A DNA stretch of 64,000 bases from CAVPGP01 sp963704025 (lineage in GTDB: Bacteria; Actinomycetota; Thermoleophilia; Gaiellales; Gaiellaceae). A program made the position numbers and the translations under genes. Location: contig CAVPGP010000001.1 in NCBI GenBank assembly GCA_963704025.1, positions 558,001 through 622,000 on the forward strand, written 5' to 3'. The notes under the pieces were generated by a model that was not told where the DNA came from, did no database searches, and saw nothing but the letters and a program-made list of their open reading frames with translations. This document shows positions 8,268 through 15,012 of this stretch, piece by piece (the stretch's first letter is position 1; each line of letters opens with the position of its first letter).

Positions 8268-9056
8268 GTGACGAACTGGCTCCGGATCTTCTTCGTCGGC
8301 GGCGTGATCGCCTACCGCGGCCTCTTCAACTGGATCCGGCCGTCGATCTACATCCCGACGCTGCTCGGGGGGCCGATCTTCCAGATCTTCTTCTTCACCT
8401 ACCTCGGCCGCTACGCGACGAACGAGCCGGACTCGTTCTTCGTCGTCGGCAACGCGATCCAGATCTGCGCGATGGCGAGCGTCTACGGGATGGCGATGGC
8501 GGTCGCCAACGAACGCTGGGCCGGGACGCTCGGCCCGCTGCTGGCGACGCCGGCGAACCGGGCCGCCGTCTTCCTCGGCCGCGGCGTGCCGGTGCTCGCG
8601 AACGGGCTCCTCGTCTCGACCTTCGGCTTCGTGATCGGCGCGCTCTTCCTCGACTTCCGCCCGGGATGGCAGGCGGTGCCGGCGCTCGCGGTGGTGGTGC
8701 TCGTGAGCGTCGCCTCGTGCACGGCGTTCGGCATGCTGCTGGGCTCGATCGGGCTCCGCTCGAAGGACTTCATGTTCGCCGCGAACATGGCCAACTTCCT
8801 GCTCCTTCTCTTCTGCGGCGTCAACATCCCGCTCGACGTCATGCCCGGCTGGATGGAGGCTGTCGGTCGATGCCTGCCGCTGACCCACGGGATCATGGCC
8901 GCACGCGAGGTGGCGGCCGGTGCGTCGCTCGCAGACGTCGCCGACCTCGTGTGGACCGAGCTCGGGATCGGCGTCGCCTACGCGGCGGCCGCGTACGTGC
9001 TCTTCCGCGTGCTCGAGCACGAGTCGCGCCGGAGCGCGGTCCTCGACTCGTTCTAG
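8268..9056 (+). CDS. ABC-2 type permease 4 (paralogue of permease 2)
   Basis: A 262-residue permease resembling permease 2 along its length: a GVIAYRGLFNW N-terminus, LLATPANRAAVFLGRGVPV in the middle and FCGVNIPLDVMPGWM before the last helices. It starts at GTG 8268, 10 nt after permease 3. With permease 3 it probably forms the second transport pore using the same ATPase. The exported substrate is unknown; DrrAB-like systems move hydrophobic drugs or lipids. Confidence 0.88.
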   Translation: MTNWLRIFFVGGVIAYRGLFNWIRPSIYIPTLLGGPIFQIFFFTYLGRYATNEPDSFFVVGNAIQICAMASVYGMAMAVANERWAGTLGPLLATPANRAAVFLGRGVPVLANGLLVSTFGFVIGALFLDFRPGWQAVPALAVVVLVSVASCTAFGMLLGSIGLRSKDFMFAANMANFLLLLFCGVNIPLDVMPGWMEAVGRCLPLTHGIMAAREVAAGASLADVADLVWTELGIGVAYAAAAYVLFRVLEHESRRSAVLDSF

Positions 9057-9142
9057 CTCGGGCGGCGCAGGAGCGCCGCGACGCCGACGGCCAGGGCGAC
9101 GAGCGAGGCGGTGAAGGAACGGCGCAGGGTGATCACGGTCAT
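9053..9142 (-). CDS. 29-residue single-helix membrane peptide
   Basis: A 29-codon frame: a basic N-terminal TLRRSF followed by a TM-like helix (ASLVALAVGVAALL) and an RRPS tail. Its ATG lies 11 nt after a GCCGATA box (9154-9160) that is 16 nt from TCAC, the same layout as the pilT and GGDEF/HD-GYP promoters, which suggests a leaderless small gene. The frame is open further upstream to ATG 9298 (81 residues), so a longer product is possible. The stop overlaps the end of the convergent permease by 4 nt. No family recognised. Confidence 0.42.
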   Translation of the reverse strand: MTVITLRRSFTASLVALAVGVAALLRRPS

Positions 9143-9153
9143 GTCGAGTCCGG

Positions 9154-9180
9154 TATCGGCAGGGCCGTCTCCTTTCGTGA
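9154..9180 (-). promoter_or_regulatory. Putative sigma-28-like promoter of the 29-residue peptide
   Basis: On the minus strand TCAC (9180-9177), 16 nt, then GCCGATA (9160-9154), 11 nt before ATG 9142. It matches the spacing of the stronger pilus promoters but the -35 deviates at one base, and it lies inside a longer open frame, so this is tentative. Confidence 0.35.
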
Positions 9181-9306
9181 GCACGGCGACGTTCCCTGCC
9201 TCGGTGCACGACCCGGCGACGGGCTGGACGCCGCGGGTTACGTACGGCCGCCACGGCTCCTTGCTCGCGCGGGCGTCGTAGGCCGGCGCCTCTAGCATTC
9301 CGGCCC

Positions 9307-10557
9307 GTGCAGCCGGAGCCCCCGCCTCTCCTCAAGCAGCCCCAGTTCGTGAAGCTCTGGGCCGGCGAGACGATCTCGGTCTTCGGCGACCAGGTGACGG
9401 TGCTGGCGCTCCCGCTCGCCGCCGTGCTGACGCTCGACGCCTCCGCGTTCCAGATGGGCGTCCTCACCGCCGTCGCGTGGCTGCCGCACCTGCTGCTCTC
9501 ACTGCACGCCGGCGTGCTGCTCGATCGCCACGGCAGGCGGCGGCAGACGATGATCTGGGCCGACCTCGCCCGGGCCGGGGTGCTGGCGAGCGTGCCGATC
9601 GCGTATGCGTTCGACGTGCTGACGATGCCGCAGCTCTACGTGGTCGCGTTCGCGGTGGGCGCCATCTCCGTCTTCTTCGACCTCGCGTGGGCCACCCTCT
9701 TCGTCGCGGTCGTGCCGCGCCGCGACTTCGTGGAGGCGAACTCGAAGCTCTTCCAGTCGCGGGCGCTCTCCTATGTCGCGGGCCCGGCGATGGCGGGCTT
9801 CCTGGTGCAGCTCCTGCGCGCCCCGGCCGCACTCTTCGTCGATGCCCTCTCCTTTCTCGGCTCGGCGGCGTTCCTGACCCGGGTCTCCGTCGTCGAGCCC
9901 GAGACCGAGCACGACCCGACGCTCTCTCAGCGGCAACGCCTGACCACCGGGTTGGCGTTCATCTTCGGGAACCGCGTCTTCCGCGCGACGCTCCTCTCCT
10001 TCTCGACGACGAACTTCTTCAACCTCATGTTCAGCGCCCTCTTCGTCCTCTACGCGACGCGCGAGCTGCACGTCCGCCCGAGCGTGCTCGGGATCATCCT
10101 CGCGATCGGCGCCCTCGGCGGTCTGATCGGAGCCGTCTTCGCGCCGCGGCTCTCGCGCCGCATGGGCGTCGGCCCGGCCCTGATGCTCGGAACCGTGCTC
10201 TTCCCGCTGCCGCTCGTGCTCGTCCCCGCAGCCGGAGGGCCGCAGTGGCTCGTGGTGACGCTGCTGGTGATCGCGGAGTTCTTCTCGTCGTTCGGCGTCA
10301 TGGTGCTCGACGTGAACGGCAACTCTCTGGGGGCGGCGCTGACGCCTGACCGGATGCGTGGACGCGTCGTCGGCGCGCACCGCGTGGTCAACTACGGCGT
10401 GCGCCCGATCGGATCGTTCCTGGCCGGAGTGCTCGCGTCGTGGATCGGGATCCGTACCACGTTGTGGGTCTCCTCGATCGGCGCGGCGCTCGGGATCCTG
10501 TGGCTGCTGCCCTCGCCCGTGCCTGCCGTCCACGTGCTGCCGGAGCCCGCCGAATGA
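9307..10557 (+). CDS. MFS transporter (EntS/MFS_3-like exporter)
   Basis: A 416-residue protein with 12 hydrophobic segments. The loop 2-3 motif is LLDRHGRRRQTMIWADL (MFS motif A, G-x3-DRxGRR), and the start FVKLWAGETISVFGDQVTVLALPLA is typical of the MFS_3 group, which includes EntS and macrolide exporters. It should use proton motive force to export a small molecule or drug. GTG 9307 lies 8 nt after a TAGCAT -10-like hexamer (9293-9298), so it is probably leaderless. The PdxH-like gene overlaps its stop. Confidence 0.9.
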   Translation: MQPEPPPLLKQPQFVKLWAGETISVFGDQVTVLALPLAAVLTLDASAFQMGVLTAVAWLPHLLLSLHAGVLLDRHGRRRQTMIWADLARAGVLASVPIAYAFDVLTMPQLYVVAFAVGAISVFFDLAWATLFVAVVPRRDFVEANSKLFQSRALSYVAGPAMAGFLVQLLRAPAALFVDALSFLGSAAFLTRVSVVEPETEHDPTLSQRQRLTTGLAFIFGNRVFRATLLSFSTTNFFNLMFSALFVLYATRELHVRPSVLGIILAIGALGGLIGAVFAPRLSRRMGVGPALMLGTVLFPLPLVLVPAAGGPQWLVVTLLVIAEFFSSFGVMVLDVNGNSLGAALTPDRMRGRVVGAHRVVNYGVRPIGSFLAGVLASWIGIRTTLWVSSIGAALGILWLLPSPVPAVHVLPEPAE

Positions 10558-11081
10558 GCAGACCCCTGGAGCGCTTCCGAGCCTGGGTCGATGACGACGT
10601 GATGGCCCTCGCAACCGCGACGCCGGACGGGCGGCCGTCCGTCCGGATGGTGCTCCTGAAGGAGGCCGGCGAGCGCGGCTTCGTCTTCTTCTCCAACTAC
10701 GAGAGCCGCAAGGGCCGCGAGCTGACGGCGAACCCGCGCGCCGCGCTGCTCTTCCACCGGGACGGGCGGCAGGTCCGCGTCGAGGGGACGGTCGAGCGGC
10801 TGCCCGAGGCGGAGTCCGACGCCTACTGGGCGACGCGCCCTGCCGCGTCGCGGCGCAGCGCGGCCGCCTCGCGCCAGAGCGAGCCGATCGGCTCGCGCGC
10901 GGAGCTCGAGGCGGCCGTCGCGGCGCAGCCCGCTGAGCCCCTGCGCCCCTCCCGTTGGGGCGGCTATCTGCTCGTCCCCGATCGCTACGAGTTCTGGGAG
11001 CACCGTGACGACCGCCTCCACCACCGGGAGGAGTGGACCCGCTCCGATGGGGGATGGCAGGCCGGCCGCCTCCAGCCCTAG
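10554..11081 (+). CDS. pdxH: Pyridoxamine/pyridoxine 5'-phosphate oxidase
   Basis: The 175-residue protein carries the PdxH signatures: RMVLLK at 31-36 (FMN phosphate binding), FVFFSNYESRKGREL at 43-57, VRVEGTVERL, and a C-terminal SRWGGYLLVPDRYEFWEHRDDRLHHR, which holds PLP-contacting Arg and His residues. It would use FMN and O2 to make pyridoxal 5'-phosphate in the salvage pathway. It is shorter than the usual 200-230 residues, lacking the N-terminal arm. ATG 10554 overlaps the MFS stop (ATGA). Confidence 0.87.
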   Translation: MSRPLERFRAWVDDDVMALATATPDGRPSVRMVLLKEAGERGFVFFSNYESRKGRELTANPRAALLFHRDGRQVRVEGTVERLPEAESDAYWATRPAASRRSAAASRQSEPIGSRAELEAAVAAQPAEPLRPSRWGGYLLVPDRYEFWEHRDDRLHHREEWTRSDGGWQAGRLQP

Positions 11082-11090
11082 GCTGTGGGT

Positions 11091-12005
11091 ATGCGCTCTG
11101 CCCTCGCCGCCGGGCTGGCCGCGCTCTTCGCCGCGACCGCAGCCGCCGCAGGCTCGCCCCCGCACCTCGCCGGGGCGCCGAGCTGCCCGCTCTTCCCCGC
11201 GAGCAACCCATGGAACCAGCGGGTCGACTCTCTGCCGGTGGCGCCGAACTCCGACACGCTGATCCGTTCGATCGGCATCGACAGCCACGTCCACGCGGAC
11301 TTCGGCTCCGGGCTCTGGGACGGAGGCAAGATCGGCATCCCGTACGTCGTCGTCTCGGGCACGACGCCGAAGACGCGCGTCGGCTTCGAGTACGCGAGCG
11401 AGTCTGACAAGGGCCCGTATCCCATCCCGAGGAACGTCCCGATCGAGTCCGGCAGCGACCACCATGCGCTGATCGTGGACAAGGACAACTGCCGCCTCTA
11501 CGAGCTCGGCGGCCTCGAGCGCACGGACGGCGGCTGGCGCGCCTGGGCGGGCGCGATCTGGAACCTCCGCTCGAACAAGCTCCGCCCCGCGACGTGGACG
11601 TCGTCCGACGCCGCCGGCCTGCCGATCCTGCCCGGGCTCGCGCGCTACGACGAGGTCGCACGCGGCTCGATCACGCACGCGATGCGGTTCACGGCCGACC
11701 GGACCCGCCGCGCGTACGTGTGGCCGGCGCGGCACTACGCCTCGAGCGACACGGATCCGAGCCTGCCCCCGATGGGGCTCCACGTCCGCCTCAAGAAGAG
11801 CTTCGACACGAGCCGGTACCCGCGCCAGGCGCGCGTCCTCCTCGAGGCGTGGAAGCGGTACGGGCTGATCCTCGCCGACAACGGCTCCGGCTGGTACGTC
11901 ACCGGCGCGCCCGATGCGCGCTGGTCGAACGACCAGCTGCACACGCTCCACCAGGTGCACGGGTCCGACTTCGAGGTCGTGGACCCCGCCTCGATCCATC
12001 CCTGA
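11091..12005 (+). CDS. Conserved secreted protein of unknown function
   Basis: A 304-residue protein with a Sec signal peptide (residues 1-21, cleavage likely after AAAAG or nearby). The mature part begins CPLFPASNPWNQRVDSLPV and later has VWPARHYASS and ILADNGSGWYVTGAPDARW. I recall similar exported proteins in other actinobacteria, but I cannot name a domain or activity. There are two Cys (CPLF and NCRLYEL) that could form a disulfide. ATG 11091 follows a TAGGCT hexamer by 6 nt, again suggesting a leaderless message. A GC-rich hairpin follows the stop. Confidence 0.78.
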   Translation: MRSALAAGLAALFAATAAAAGSPPHLAGAPSCPLFPASNPWNQRVDSLPVAPNSDTLIRSIGIDSHVHADFGSGLWDGGKIGIPYVVVSGTTPKTRVGFEYASESDKGPYPIPRNVPIESGSDHHALIVDKDNCRLYELGGLERTDGGWRAWAGAIWNLRSNKLRPATWTSSDAAGLPILPGLARYDEVARGSITHAMRFTADRTRRAYVWPARHYASSDTDPSLPPMGLHVRLKKSFDTSRYPRQARVLLEAWKRYGLILADNGSGWYVTGAPDARWSNDQLHTLHQVHGSDFEVVDPASIHP

Positions 12006-12023
12006 GCCGGGCGCGGCAACGAA

Positions 12024-12049
12024 GCGGCCGCCGGGTTCCCGGCGGCCGC
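12024..12049 (+). terminator. Perfect GC hairpin after the secreted-protein gene
   Basis: GCGGCCGCCGGG (12024-12035), TT, CCCGGCGGCCGC (12038-12049) form a perfect 12-bp stem 18 nt after the stop. There is no U-tract, as is common for actinobacterial terminators. Confidence 0.75.
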
Positions 12050-12285
12050 ACGAAGAGGGTTCGTCAGTCGTGCTGGACACTGCCCCGCGGTCGGCAGGCC
12101 AGTCAGCACCTTGTCCCGGCTCTGCCCGTCAGAGTGCTTTCAACCGCAGGCGACGCGCACATCTTCGGCTGCCGGTCGGACGTTCCTGCGCCGCGCTTCC
12201 CCAGGGCCCTCCGAAGGGGACTTGCGAACCTGTGCGGATTCGCTCTTAGTGAGTGCACTGTCCCCCCGACCAGCGGGAGGTGTGC

Positions 12286-12375
12286 ATGTTCGGCATCGAC
12301 TCCGCTGCGGCAGTGACGATCGTTCTGGCCCTGGTGGTGATCCTCGGGTTCGCAAGGATCCTCTTCAGGACGTAG
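12286..12375 (+). CDS. 29-residue single-helix membrane peptide
   Basis: A 29-codon ORF encoding MFGIDSAAAVTIVLALVVIL and a short FARILFRT tail: one strong TM helix with a positive C-terminus. A good Shine-Dalgarno, GGGAGG at 12275-12280, lies 5 nt before ATG 12286. A hairpin with a GAAA loop (12414-12429) follows. Size and topology recall KdpF-type small membrane peptides, but no kdp genes are nearby. Function unknown. Confidence 0.5.
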   Translation: MFGIDSAAAVTIVLALVVILGFARILFRT

Positions 12376-12413
12376 GACGCGCGTAGGGGACGAGGGCACG
12401 GCCCGACGAACGG

Positions 12414-12429
12414 GCGGGCGAAAGCCCGC
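12414..12429. terminator. GAAA-tetraloop hairpin
   Basis: GCGGGC (12414-12419), GAAA loop, GCCCGC (12424-12429), placed between two convergent tiny ORFs. It could terminate either strand. Confidence 0.5.
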
Positions 12430-12452
12430 GCTCTCACACGTCCCGTCGGGGC

Positions 12453-12620
12453 CTAGCCGTGCCGGGCGATCAGCCGGCGCCTGCGCTTCTGCGGCCGGGT
12501 GGTGCGCCACACTCGGGTCAGCCTGCGGGCGAGCAGGCTCGCGAGCACCGCTGACCGCATCGCCGCCCGGGCACGCTCGCGCCGGCTGGGCGGCGGCTTC
12601 CTGTGCCTGAGTCTCAACAC
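12453..12620 (-). CDS. Possible 55-residue Arg-rich peptide
   Basis: From GTG 12620 the minus strand encodes 55 residues with many Arg (RHRKPPPSRRERARAA, RRLTRVWRTTRPQKRRRR). The start lies directly beside the GGGGACAGTG arm. No RBS, domain or homologue is recognised, and Arg-rich frames are common shadows in GC-rich DNA, so this is weak. Listed because the stretch otherwise has no gene. Confidence 0.2.
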   Translation of the reverse strand: MLRLRHRKPPPSRRERARAAMRSAVLASLLARRLTRVWRTTRPQKRRRRLIARHG

Positions 12621-12736
12621 GGGGACAGTGTCGCACGTGCGGCGAGCACACGCCGTGTGCTGTTGGTCCGCGGTTAGCGACACCGCCGATCCTGTTCGCG
12701 TGCCGGAGGCTCTCTGGCCGCAATGGAGGAGGAACC

Positions 12737-14332
12737 ATGTCGAGGCGAACCAGGTCCAGACGGACCGTCCTGGCCGTGGCGGTCGCGCTTGCCGCGTCGC
12801 TGATCCCGGTCGGCGTGGCGGCCGCCGACGGGCACTCAGGCCAGAAGGGCGGGGTGGCGTTCGTGAACCTCACCTTCGACTTCGGCCCGATCGACCCCGC
12901 GCTCAACTACCTCAGCCAGGGGTGGCAGATCGAGCAGGCGACGTGCGCCAAGCTCGTCAACTACCCCGACACGACCGCGGCGCAGGACCCGCAGCCTGTG
13001 CCGGAGGTGGCGAAGTCGATCGACGTCTCGGCCGACGGCCTCACCTACATGTTCAAGCTGAGCGGCGGCTACCGCTTCTCGCCTCCATCGAGCGCACCGG
13101 TGACGGCCGACGCGTTCAAGCGTGCGCTCGAGCGGGTCCGCGACCCGGCGCTCGCAAGCCCGGGAGCTCTCTTCTTCAAGGACGTCGCGTCGATCACGAG
13201 CGACGGCGACAGACGGCTCGAGATCAGGCTCACGCGTCCCGCGGGGGACTTCCTGGCCCGGCTGGCGATGCCGTTCGGATGCGCCGTCCCGCCGGACACG
13301 CCGAGCACCCCGTCGGCCACGCCGCTGCCCTCTGCCGGGCCGTACTACATCTCGGGCTACACGCCGGGCTCCCGGCTCGTGCTGACGCGCAACCCCAACT
13401 ACGACGGCCCGCGGCCGGCGAACCTCGACCAGATCCTCTACCAGTTGAACGTCGACAACCAGACGACCCTGCAGCAGATCGAGGACGGGACCGCCGACTA
13501 CGCGGCCGGCGGGCTGCCGGCCGACGCCTACGCGCAGGTCGCGCGCGACTTCCCCGGCCAGTTCTTCGTCAACCCGCTCGCGGGCCTCCGCTACATGGCC
13601 ATGAACACGAGCCGCTCCATGTTCTCGAGCGTCGCAGCCCGCCAGGCGGTCAACCTCGCGCTCGACCGGCAGGCGCTGCTCGCGCCCGCAGGCGCCTTCG
13701 CCGGGACGCCAACCGACCAGTACATCCCGCCGACGGTGCCCGGCTTCCGCGACATCGGCATCTACCCGCTGACCGGGCCGAGCGCGGCCGAGCTGGCGCG
13801 TGCGAACGCGCTCGTCGACCAGGCGGGGATCCGCGGCCAGACGGCGATCCTCTACTCGTCGCTGAACCCGGTCACCGTCCAGGTCGCCGGGCTTGTGCGC
13901 GATCAGCTGGCACGGATCGGCATCGGCGTCGAGATCCACGCGTTCCCGCGCGCCGAGCAGATCGCCCGGGAAGGCACGCGGGGAGAGCCGTTCGACCTGA
14001 CGCTCGAGGGCTGGCTGAACGACTACCTCGATCCGTTCGACACCCTCAACGTCCTGCTCGACGGGACGTCGATCGGCCCGTTCAACAACAACAACGTCTC
14101 GTACTTCGACGACCCCGTCTACAACGCCCGGCTGCAGGCCGCGGCGCAGCTCACCGGGACTACTCGGTTCAGCACCTACGGCGACCTCGACGTCGACCTG
14201 GTCTCGAACGCCGCGCCGCTCGCGGTCTACGGCACGTTCAACTCGCGCGACTTCTTCTCGGCGCGGGTGGGCTGCCAGGTCTACGTGCCGCCGTTCGGCA
14301 TCGACCTCGCCGCGCTCTGCATCAAGCGCTGA
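12737..14332 (+). CDS. Family 5 extracellular solute-binding protein
   Basis: A 531-residue SBP_bac_5 (oligopeptide/nickel type) protein. Residues 1-30 are a Sec signal peptide with an RRTRSRR N-region and no lipobox. The mature protein shows ADGLTYMFKL near 95, TADAFKRALERV, GPYYISGYTPGSRLVLTRNPNYDG and RQAVNLALDRQAL, all typical of the family. It should deliver a peptide or similar ligand to an ABC importer, but no permease or ATPase genes are nearby, so it is an orphan. A strong GGAGGA RBS lies 5 nt before the ATG. Confidence 0.88.
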   Translation: MSRRTRSRRTVLAVAVALAASLIPVGVAAADGHSGQKGGVAFVNLTFDFGPIDPALNYLSQGWQIEQATCAKLVNYPDTTAAQDPQPVPEVAKSIDVSADGLTYMFKLSGGYRFSPPSSAPVTADAFKRALERVRDPALASPGALFFKDVASITSDGDRRLEIRLTRPAGDFLARLAMPFGCAVPPDTPSTPSATPLPSAGPYYISGYTPGSRLVLTRNPNYDGPRPANLDQILYQLNVDNQTTLQQIEDGTADYAAGGLPADAYAQVARDFPGQFFVNPLAGLRYMAMNTSRSMFSSVAARQAVNLALDRQALLAPAGAFAGTPTDQYIPPTVPGFRDIGIYPLTGPSAAELARANALVDQAGIRGQTAILYSSLNPVTVQVAGLVRDQLARIGIGVEIHAFPRAEQIAREGTRGEPFDLTLEGWLNDYLDPFDTLNVLLDGTSIGPFNNNNVSYFDDPVYNARLQAAAQLTGTTRFSTYGDLDVDLVSNAAPLAVYGTFNSRDFFSARVGCQVYVPPFGIDLAALCIKR

Positions 14333-14353
14333 CGCGGAACGCACGTCAGGACA

Positions 14354-14383
14354 GAGAGGGGCCTGCCGTCGCGGGCCCCTCTC
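14354..14383. terminator. Bidirectional terminator between convergent genes
   Basis: GAGAGGGGCC (14354-14363) and GGCCCCTCTC (14374-14383) form a perfect 10-bp stem with a 10-nt loop between the solute-binding protein stop and the convergent hydrolase stop. A short T-rich stretch follows on the plus strand. Confidence 0.8.
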
Positions 14384-14391
14384 ATTCGCAA

Positions 14392-15012
14392 TCAGCCGAC
14401 CACGCCGGCGAGCCAAGCCCGGACCGCGGCGGCCGCGTCCCCCAGCCCCGAGCGAAGGCTGTGGTCCCCGGGAACGAGCATCACCGTGCGAGCCGGCCCC
14501 GGCGGGGGGATCCCGAACCGGTCGCGCTCGCCCTGCACGACGAGCGTCGGCACCTCGACCGCGTCGAGCTCAGACAGCCGGCTCGGCGGCTCGATTCCCG
14601 AGGCCCGCCGCGGCGGCCGGAGCGGGAAGGCGAGGCACACGACGCCGACCGCGCCGGTCGCGGCCGCGGTCTGGCACGCGACCCGTGCCCCGGCCGACCT
14701 GCCGCCGACGAGCAGCGGCAGGCGCGCGAGCTCGTCGTCGCGGAGGTGGGCGACGACCGCGCTCCAGGCCGCGTCGAGCTGATGCGCCGGAGCGGGCGAG
14801 CGGCGGCCGGCGACGCGGTACGGCTGCTCGACGAGAACGACGCCGATCCCGGCCGACTGCGCGACCCGCGTCAGCGCCTGCAGGTCGCGGGCGACACCGC
14901 CGCCGGCGCCGTGTCCGAGCACGAGCCCCGCCCGCGGCCGCTCGACGAGCTCGAGGTGGGCTCGCGCGGGGCCGTGAGGCGTGTCGATGTCGATCGGCGT
15001 CGTCGGGGTCAA
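14392..15012 (-). CDS. Alpha/beta hydrolase (dienelactone hydrolase/KANL3-Tex30-like)
   Basis: A 206-residue hydrolase with an oxyanion segment LVLGHGAGGGV, nucleophile elbow GGRSAGAR (Ser), an acid in VVQGERDRFG and a catalytic His in PGDHSLR, which together give a complete Ser-Asp-His triad. I chose TTG 15012 because it overlaps the upstream stop (TTGA), as in other coupled genes here, and because GAGCGG lies just before it. The substrate is unknown. It is the last gene of an operon with MoxR and VWA proteins, so it may act on the same target. Confidence 0.78.
   Translation of the reverse strand: MTPTTPIDIDTPHGPARAHLELVERPRAGLVLGHGAGGGVARDLQALTRVAQSAGIGVVLVEQPYRVAGRRSPAPAHQLDAAWSAVVAHLRDDELARLPLLVGGRSAGARVACQTAAATGAVGVVCLAFPLRPPRRASGIEPPSRLSELDAVEVPTLVVQGERDRFGIPPPGPARTVMLVPGDHSLRSGLGDAAAAVRAWLAGVVG

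Larger units (their letters stand above)
12256..12630. repeat. Inverted CACTGTCCCC pair bounding two tiny ORFs
   Basis: CACTGTCCCC at 12256-12265 and its exact complement GGGGACAGTG at 12621-12630 bound 355 nt of otherwise gene-poor DNA. The 10-mers resemble half of the GGGGACAGTCCCC palindrome repeated at 21.6 and 40.5 kb. Inside are a 29-codon ORF on the plus strand, a GAAA-loop hairpin and an Arg-rich ORF on the minus strand. The flanks 12050-12255 and 12631-12736 hold nothing I can identify apart from the RBS of the next gene. Confidence 0.5.

Noticed and set aside
12050..12285. tRNA or structured RNA in the gene-poor stretch
   Set aside because: No T-arm GGTTCRA with a compatible acceptor stem was found; the only strong structures are the terminators listed.
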